Source of the DNA: Siphlonurus alternatus | Taxonomy: Eukaryota; Arthropoda; Insecta; Ephemeroptera; Siphlonuridae | Direction of reading: 5' to 3' | Length of the DNA stretch: 64,000 nt | Assembly: GCA_949825025.1 (NCBI GenBank) | Contig: OX463781.1 | Span: 21,511,630 to 21,575,629 of the forward strand | Shown here: in pieces, positions 57,401 to 64,000 of the stretch | Layout of the letters: each line of letters begins with the position of its first letter | Numbering within the stretch: the first letter of the stretch is position 1 | Made by a program: the position numbers and the translations under genes | The notes under the pieces: generated by a model | Told to the model about the DNA's origin: nothing | Seen by the model: only the letters and a program-made list of their open reading frames with translations | Database searches by the model: none

Positions 57401-60400
57401 GCATATTTAAGCAATAACATTTTTTTATTATTATTATAATATTTTCCCCTCCTCTTATTCCCATTTAGTAGGTTGAAATGTTAACATAACAGAAAAATTG
57501 CTGTCCTCATTTCTTTGTTAAGTAATTAGAAGAAAATGAAAGTTGGTATTAAAAAGTTCATAAAAAAAATCTTAAAAAGAATAAAATTTGGGTCACTCAC
57601 TAGTAATGGTAGTAAAGTTGTCCGATTTTGGAGGCTATTTCTCCAATTTGCCATCGCTTCAGCCCATATTTTGAGTCCAGCACTTGCCTGTAAACACAAT
57701 TATTTATTAACAGCTCATTGACAAAGTAATTAAATTCAACAATAGTTTTAAAATAACAAAATAATTAATTAAACACACATGCTTCTCTACTTGGAACTTA
57801 AGTAAGATTTGTCTCAGTGCTGTGAGTTTGCATAGAATATCTCAATTAACTATTGAAGTTTTGTAATTAAATACAGTGTATTAGGTAATTATCTTGAATA
57901 AATTTTATTTTTACGTAATTTTTGCTGCTGCATAAAATATCACTTTCATTTAAAAAATTATTACATTTAAAGAAGGAACAATACTAGTAATATATGCTTT
58001 GGTAAAAAAAAAAAAAAAAAAAATTAAAAAAAAAATTAAAATCACATACAGAACGTATTTTACTGCGTCTAGCAGCATCTCCAAAACTTATGAATGTATT
58101 GATTATAGTATACAAGTATCTATGTATTATCTATATTCATGTTTTGTACAATAATATGATTATAATTATACTGTGTATAATAATAAATACCAATTAATTC
58201 AACCATTTATAAACGACAGCCAAGAGAAAATAAACTAAACTGTATTATTAGTTTTAAATCCAATTGAAAGATACATTCATTATTTATAAACATTAATTAA
58301 AAATCTCACTCTCTTATCAAAAAGTCTTTCCCCACCCTCCTACCCTATATATATGTGAGTTTGCCAATGTATATGATGTTATACAGTAGGCCTATAACTA
58401 TATAACTATTTTGGACTTGAGCCAAATGTTATCTGCTATTGTAATGAATCACATTGCCAAGAAAATGTTTCTCTGTCTATAGCTTCTCTTTTAGAGGCTT
58501 TATTATATGTTGCAGTGGTGTCTAGAAACTAAATCTAAAGGCAGAATGAGAATATATGTATCCAGAATTTAACTGCATGATGGGGGTAAAACACGAACTC
58601 ATAATAATACTATTAAGTGGTGTGTTAGAATATAGGGAAATGAAATTGCTTTTATAACTGAAAATTTAACTAAATAATTAATTAAATAACAAATTTTGTT
58701 TATGATTGATGGAACCCAAAATGTTAAATTAATTTTAAAGAAGAAATAAAGAGAAATATGTAGCCGAGACAAAAAGAGAAATTAAAATCCTACGCTTTCA
58801 AAGTAAGTTATTTTTCAATTGTTATTATGTGAAAAGCTTTGAAATTAGCAAATGCAAACAATGTATGTCATGTATTGGTTTTAGATATTTTGTTCATGCT
58901 ATAACGTAATGCAAACAGTACTATAATAGCACAAACCAAACCCATGAAAAACTACAGTAAGGAAACTTAAAAGTTAAGTTACCCCTTTTTTTAAAAAAAA
59001 AAAGAATTGAGAAAAAAGGTTAGAATTGATAAACTAATGATTATGTAGTTATAATTAAATTTATGGAGTAGTGTAAAAGGAGAAGATTTTGGATTAAAAC
59101 CTATCCCTATTAATCTTAGTATGTTGGGTAAAAACATGGTCGCAGAGAATGGGTCCACCTTATTGTAACCACCATTCCTCATGTAAAAAAATCTTCAAGA
59201 ATGAAAATGAACCCTTTCATATATTTTTGCTTCAGTACAAACAAGATCAAGTACATATTTCAGAACACTCTCCTTTCAAAACAATTCAACTCAACTAGAA
59301 ACCTCGAGAGAGAATATAAAAAAAGCCTGTTGCTATATACTGGCTTGCTAGAGGTAAAATAAGCTAATCACCAATTCAGTGTTGCAATTTTTTTCTTATT
59401 TTTTTTATGTGTAATTACTTCCAATGTGTACTGTAGTAAAAATACAATATAAAAGTTTTCTACCAAGATACTCACTGAGGAAATAACATTTAACCCCATA
59501 ACAAGGTTTTTCACAAAGCAGCAGGATAGTTTACATAATTATTGTTTGCTGTATTCTTGTCTGTCTGCAAGTCACACTGTAGTGAGGAGAGATATTGTCG
59601 GAGGTACCATGAAATATATTCAACTATCTTGCTGCCCTGTGACTCAAAATGCTCTGATTTATCTAAGTAACAAAAGCAGGGTGTTACGAAGACCACATAA
59701 TGCTGTTCTAATAGCCATAACTCCATTAAAGACTTTTAAGGGAGAAAATTTTACAGTAACAATTAAACTTTCTAAGGGTGCTTTCCTCATTCTAAAATTA
59801 TTATTAGGCATGCCATAAAAAAATAAAGTTCGGCTTATTTTTTGCATGCGGCATTTCTAAGGAGCTGTATATATAGTATTGAATTTTAAAATTTAATATA
59901 TTGTAACAGAAGTTATTGATCATTTTTTTTAATATTCATGTCACTAAATTTTTATGGTTTCATATTTCCATATTTTTCTCCATATAATATAAAGACGGTA
60001 TTACAATGGCTATTGAATTCCATAAATTTTATAACAGCTAAGAGCAACAATGTAGAACTTTTAATTCCTCATTATTTTGTAAGTCCTCTGTGAGTCTGTG
60101 ATGACTCTGAGTACTGTGACACATAGAAAAGGTACACTACAACTATAGTGGCAAAGGAGAAGACCAGCCCCAGGGACCTCCCATGCGCACTGTGCATGTG
60201 TTTATTTTCTTCTGCTCTTTTCCCAAGTTTTCTGTAAATTAAGGGTGCAAGGCCACCTAAAGCCACGGGGTTGACAGCGCCATCTCTTGATAAATTGGTT
60301 TTTAATTTCTTACGGGCAGAGTTTTTAGAGTATCGACTTGAAACTTAATCAAGGTATGGACATTAACACTTTTGATACGCAGAAAAAAATTTCATTGTTG

Positions 60401-62265
60401 TAGATGAAACCAATTTTTAAATTCACATCCAAAACTGGTTTGGTTCCCGCTCATTGCCCGTAAGAAATTAAAAACCAATTTATCAAGATATGGCGCTGTC
60501 AACCTTGCACCCTTAATAGCCACGACTGAGAAAAGCTGCCCAGAAATAGAATGTAAATGTTAGTGCACTACTGTGCATTTCTCTGCATAGTGTGCTTGAT
60601 AAGAAAGCTTGGATCCTACTCAAGCTGCATAAACGCTAGGTGACTAGTCTGTCTGCGCACAGCCAATAGCAGATTTGCTTGCTTTATAAACAAAAATCCG
60701 AACTTCTACCATCACTACAAGATGTCACCTTGGTCCCTTTGGACAAAATGCGCAGATCAGCTCAAAATCATAGTGCATGGACCCATCTCTTATACAGTAT
60801 GTAGTTCTATCATGGACCCTTTATCTCTATATATAAGCGTACTAGCTTACATACTAATTAAATACACATCTCAGTAGATTGAGATCTTGCAATCGTTGCG
60901 TCTGAATACAACAAGACTTGCGGGGGACTTAGAACTTGCCATCAATAAGTGACATACAAATCTGTCTTATCAGTTTTGTGAAAACTGCGTTAGAAGTTTG
61001 GGGGCAAACATGACCAAAATGTGTCCATTGCCGCAAAATACAAACCAATCAATCAATGAGGTAGAAGTTAACATTGGCCTTATGGACGGAAACCGGAAAT
61101 GGAGCTGTTATGAGAAAACTGCCAGATTGAATTTGCTTAAACCATAAGCGATTAAGTTTTAGAACATTCTTGATTTTTTAAACTTAATTTCATTCGATTT
61201 TGTCATAGAAAAATATTTTCTGACTCCAGCAGTAACTGAGATTCATCGTTAATGTGCCAGTTTCAATCAAGAAGATAACACCAAACAATTAATTACCAAT
61301 AAATAATTATAATACATTGAATACACAATAGAGCCGCTGTATTAAAATCCAGTAACTTTTCTACAATTCAAATACAGTATCTACACACCTATGTCATACT
61401 GCCCATGCAATATGTATTTATATGCATTAATTGCATACACTGGTGCCATAATCAATAAGTTTTGTCATACTAATATTTAATTATTACTTAACTAATGAAA
61501 CATAAAATAAACATTGTGTTTTCCATAGCACCTTTTGATATTTCTAATGAAAATTAAGTTACTGTACTATGTTATACTGTAGAACTGCGGACATGAGCCA
61601 TGATACAATAACTGATGAGCCACAGCTAAATAATTCTTGAATCTGCAAGGGATGCAAAGTGCAACATTCAAGCACATGCATCAGCTATGTATATCAAAAC
61701 TATATATTTTAAAACAAATTCACTAACTATAATGAGAAGTATATAATATGCATATGGAAAATTACAAGCACGCAAAAGACAAGATTTTATAGAAATATAA
61801 TATAATGAGGGTTGAATTTTTACCTGTGTTGCTGTTGAAATTTCCAAAGTTTTGTGTAAATATCAAAGGTTCGTCCGAAGTATGCTTGCCATTGCTTATG
61901 GCCATATTGGGGCAAATCCCTAGTGATAAAACATATTAATCATTATACAATGCATAATATTATATATAAGTTAAAATAAGTCTAGGTAGGGTAAAATATT
62001 AAAAGAAAATATTCAAGGGAATCTGTTAGAAAATGAAAGGTGGCCCAACCCACTTTTTGACAGCATACCGGTGCACTCTAAAAATAAAAAAACTGCCCTT
62101 AATATTTTACCTCAATCCGTTAAATAACTGCTTGGACTTCTCTAGTAGGTGACAAAACTCTAGCACTATTTTTCTTTCGTGTTCGTCCATCCCTGCTGTT
62201 ATAACCATTTCTTCTGAGGCGAGGCGACCAGCAGGCGACCAAAGGCGTCTGCTATGCTGATTCAT
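51393..62265 (-). CDS. SCAI: SCAI (suppressor of cancer cell invasion) homologue, complete
   Basis: Fourteen exons on the minus strand: 62265-62111, 61919-61824, 57687-57601, 57194-57096, 57029-56933, 55969-55812, 55178-54947, 54306-54168, 53520-53434, 52980-52890, 52830-52676, 52267-52097, 52032-51932 and 51542-51393. All have GT-AG borders and consistent phases and give about 605 residues, the vertebrate SCAI length. Landmarks matching the family are KSKQLFNGLRDLPQYG, FGRTFDIYTKLWKFQQQHR, GEIASKIGQLYYHYY, KLRYYARFIVVCLLL, IIGNCTDQVKFSELTMDMFR, RENPHKYLLYKPT, HPGDLYPF-like LYPGDLYPFTRRPLF, GSLFTLFLHSPLTAF and FFGDDFLRLLLLRYIF. In vertebrates SCAI is a nuclear cofactor that restrains MRTF/SRF transcription and aids DNA-break repair. 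The first ATG is uncertain: 62265, 62277 or 62208 are all in frame. Confidence 0.95.
54398..54473. repeat. (AT)n microsatellite in SCAI intron 7
   Basis: About 37 uninterrupted AT units, between SCAI exons 7 and 8. Confidence 0.97.
55414..55742. mobile_element. TIR MITE in SCAI intron 6, relative of 38616-38901
   Basis: Ends TTGATGGTGCCGCGGCAATTCTG and ...GCCACAGAATCATCAA. The interior repeats CAAACAGCGTTTACC, GCTTTTACCGCTCGG and TTTGGCAGCTTCACATCATTTGCTAT-like segments of the other copy. The left end is better preserved than the right. It ends 70 bases from SCAI exon 6. Confidence 0.8.
60072..60778 (-). CDS. Candidate small single-pass membrane protein nested in SCAI intron 2, or alternative SCAI 3' exon
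   Basis: The terminal exon 60231-60072 follows an acceptor (TTTACAG) and encodes KLGKRAEENKHMHSAHGRS, then a hydrophobic segment LGLVFSFATIVVVYLFYV, then a polar tail and stop. A possible first exon, 60778-60729, begins ATG, reads MHYDFELICAFCPKGPR and ends in a donor (AAGGTGACA) of matching phase; the joined product would be 69 residues with one transmembrane helix. SCAI exon 2 also ends in the matching phase, so the exon could instead give a truncated, membrane-tailed SCAI. The start context of the proposed ATG is poor and I recognise no family. The intron between the two exons carries a foldback element 7 bases beyond the acceptor. Confidence 0.3.
60239..60516. mobile_element. TTAA-flanked foldback element in SCAI intron 2
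   Basis: Starts TTAAGGGTGCAAGG and ends CCTTGCACCCTTAA. Pairing continues with GGTTGACAGCGCCATCTCTT against AAGATATGGCGCTGTCAACC and ATAAATTGGTTTTTAATTTC against GAAATTAAAAACCAATTTAT. The left arm has 17 extra bases (near CACCTAAAGCCACGG). Confidence 0.88.
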
Positions 62266-62277
62266 AGCTACCAACAT

Positions 62278-62645
62278 TAGAAAAATTATTTCCCGAAATA
62301 CCTCACATTTAGGGATATTGAAAGCTCATTTTTTTACCTTTAAATTTTTTCTTTCTTAAAAATATTTTGTTAAACAAATAATTTTTTAACTTAAAAAATA
62401 ATACATCCAAAAATGTTGTATTAATTCAATATAATTATTTCACATTAAAAATATACTAGATTTAGTATATTTTTTTTACTATTTGGTAAGGTGTTTAAAG
62501 AGACAAGTCATAAAAATTTTGCTGAGATTGTCCCCATTACAACATTAGTAACAAAATATACATTTTAATCTGTTTCATCATATATTTTACTCCCTAATGA
62601 ACTGGCAACTCTCTTCTTTACAAGATTAGTATCTTAAATATTATT
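62278..62645. promoter_or_regulatory. Head-to-head intergenic region, probable bidirectional SCAI/HDHD3 promoter
   Basis: Fewer than 400 bases separate the starts of two divergent conserved genes. The region is AT-rich with no CpG-like patch or obvious TATA/initiator pair, so function is inferred from arrangement only. Confidence 0.45.
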
Positions 62646-63356
62646 ATGTATCGATATAAACTGATAACTTTTGATGTAACAGGAACAATCTTGAAATTCA
62701 ACTCTCCTCCTGGTGTTCATTATTCTAAAGTGGGTGCCCTTTATGGTGTTAAAGCAGAGCCTGATGTACTGACAGCAAGCTTTAAAAGACAATGGAAGCA
62801 TCTAAATTCATCTAAACCTAATTTTGGCTTAAAGCACGGTGGTTGGAAGAATTGGTGGCAAGATGCAGTAAAAGGTACCTTCATCGATGCTGGTATTAAA
62901 TGTGATAAAGAGGTCCTTGATCAAATTGCCCAGCATCTTATTGATAAATATGCTACATCATCATGCTGGCAGCATTGTGAAGGGTCTATTGAATTACTAT
63001 CTAAATTAAAAGCTAGTAGTATACCTCTGGGTGTAGTTTCAAATTTTGATGCACGACTAGAATCTATACTTGAAAATATGAATGTCCTTCAATATTTTGA
63101 TTTTGTTGTGACATCTTATGGAGCAGGTTACCCAAAACCTGATCCTAGAATATTTGAAGAGGCTCTTAGGAAACTTGGGAAAACTGTGGAACCTCAAAAT
63201 ATCTTACATGTTGGTGATACCAATGATCTGGACTGCGTTGGTGCCTCGCAGGCTGGCTGGAAGAGCTGGCTCGTCACAACATCTACTCAGGATCAAGATG
63301 CTGGGAGTCAAACATCAGGAACCCTCAAGGAACTACAATACCACCTGCTATTATAA
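62646..63356 (+). CDS. HDHD3: HDHD3-like haloacid dehalogenase-superfamily hydrolase
   Basis: A single uninterrupted exon of 236 codons, the family's usual length. The HAD Rossmann-type core is complete: motif I FDVTGTIL (nucleophile Asp with Thr where most phosphatases have the acid/base Asp), the cap-domain WKNWWQDAVKGTF typical of HDHD3, motif II VVSNFD, motif III Lys in YPKPDPRIF, and motif IV HVGDTNDLDCVGA for magnesium binding. The substrate of HDHD3 proteins is not established to my knowledge. It lacks a signal peptide, so it is probably cytosolic or mitochondrial. It is transcribed away from SCAI. Vertebrate HDHD3 also has its coding region in one exon, so lack of introns need not mean retroposition. 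Confidence 0.92.
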   Translation: MYRYKLITFDVTGTILKFNSPPGVHYSKVGALYGVKAEPDVLTASFKRQWKHLNSSKPNFGLKHGGWKNWWQDAVKGTFIDAGIKCDKEVLDQIAQHLIDKYATSSCWQHCEGSIELLSKLKASSIPLGVVSNFDARLESILENMNVLQYFDFVVTSYGAGYPKPDPRIFEEALRKLGKTVEPQNILHVGDTNDLDCVGASQAGWKSWLVTTSTQDQDAGSQTSGTLKELQYHLLL

Positions 63357-64000
63357 CACTATCCTAAAAATGTATAAGTGCTTAGGTTTGTGAAATTTTA
63401 TACATGGACTTTATAATATAACACTAAAAATAATATTATGCAGTCAAGAAAATTAATTTTCAAATGTTTCTTTTAATTTCTTTTAATCTTTTTAAAACTT
63501 ATGTACATTTTTATGAATTAATTATGATGATATTAAGATTTCAATATAATTTAATATGTATACATTATATAATATATTATATTATCATATGTTATTATTA
63601 TTAATTATTTACAAATAATTATATTTTTCTATAAATAATGACATATACCCATGAAAATGTAATACTTTAAAGCCAAAGAGTAAAGTTAACTTAAAATTAT
63701 AGTTAATTATATAATTAATTGTACTTGAAATGTTATAATACGTGAAATAATATACTTTAAAAAAAAGTTTTTCAATATTTTACAATTAATTTAAAATACA
63801 AAAGATTCAATTAAGCATACTGCTTTAATTATAATAACTTGTTATTATATCTGTATGTATTTATGAAATTAAAATGTAATATTTTTCTTAAATATTAAAA
63901 ATTACAATAAAAATTTCTGTTTATATTTGTGCATGTATTTAATTTACATATTTAATAGGAGGGAAATAATTACAATCAAGGCTCAAGGATTTTTTTACTT
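63357..64000. other. Downstream flank of HDHD3
   Basis: Very AT-rich DNA to the end of the window. AATAAA occurs at about 63906. No further gene seen. Confidence 0.5.

Larger units (their letters stand above)
57688..61823 (-). other. SCAI intron 2 (4.1 kb)
   Basis: The largest SCAI intron. It holds a TTAA-flanked foldback element (60239-60516) and a candidate nested coding unit on the same strand (60072-60778). Near 60998-61065 a stretch starting GGGGGCAAACATGACCAAAA repeats one at 35838-35900. The remainder is AT-rich without visible structure. Confidence 0.7.

Noticed and set aside
1..64000. Bacterial features such as operons, ribosome binding sites, CRISPR arrays or prophage
   Set aside because: All convincing genes have spliceosomal introns or are animal families; no array of spaced direct repeats was seen.

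Overview
This is eukaryotic, animal DNA. It is strongly AT-rich, its protein genes are split by GT-AG introns, and it carries retrotransposons, SINEs and many hairpin-forming DNA elements. The two 5'-nucleotidase genes have TCAGT initiator-like motifs upstream, and the PDE11 and ecto-5'-nucleotidase copies resemble arthropod ones as far as I can recall. An arthropod (crustacean or chelicerate) is my best guess, but no single feature proves it. Exons are GC-richer than the DNA around them, so they stand out well.

Layout. Positions 24-2308 (+) hold the last seven exons of a PDE11-type cyclic-nucleotide phosphodiesterase; the rest lies outside the window. Two tandem ten-exon genes follow for secreted CD73/apyrase-family 5'-nucleotidases (4636-17786 and 18999-26611, both +). 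Their exon boundaries and intron phases match exactly, so they come from a local duplication. The introns of copy 1 are swollen by mobile DNA: a 3.9 kb near-perfect palindrome in intron 1, and a LINE with an intact RT reading frame plus hairpin MITEs in intron 2. Positions 26.6-32 kb are a repeat-rich spacer with 5S-rRNA-derived SINEs and a truncated R2/NeSL-type LINE. A two-exon, nine-finger C2H2 zinc-finger gene lies at 34336-36887 (+). A 14.5 kb stretch without a recognised gene (36.9-51.4 kb) is packed with palindromic elements. SCAI, a 14-exon transcriptional cofactor gene, occupies 62265-51393 (-). It stands head to head with the intronless HAD-family gene HDHD3 (62646-63356, +), with about 380 bp between them that probably act as a shared promoter.

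The functional genes are not one pathway. PDE11 degrades cyclic nucleotides and the 5'-nucleotidases degrade extracellular nucleotides, so the left third has a loose nucleotide-metabolism flavour. SCAI and the zinc-finger protein are nuclear regulators.

The most unusual material is the set of palindromic (foldback) elements. Several are bounded by TTAA, including the 3.9 kb palindrome, and several otherwise dissimilar ones carry the CRE octamer TGACGTCA in their arms. Two other items deserve a check: substitutions at two nucleoside-pocket positions in the first 5'-nucleotidase copy, and a possible small membrane-protein gene (or alternative SCAI end) nested in a SCAI intron.
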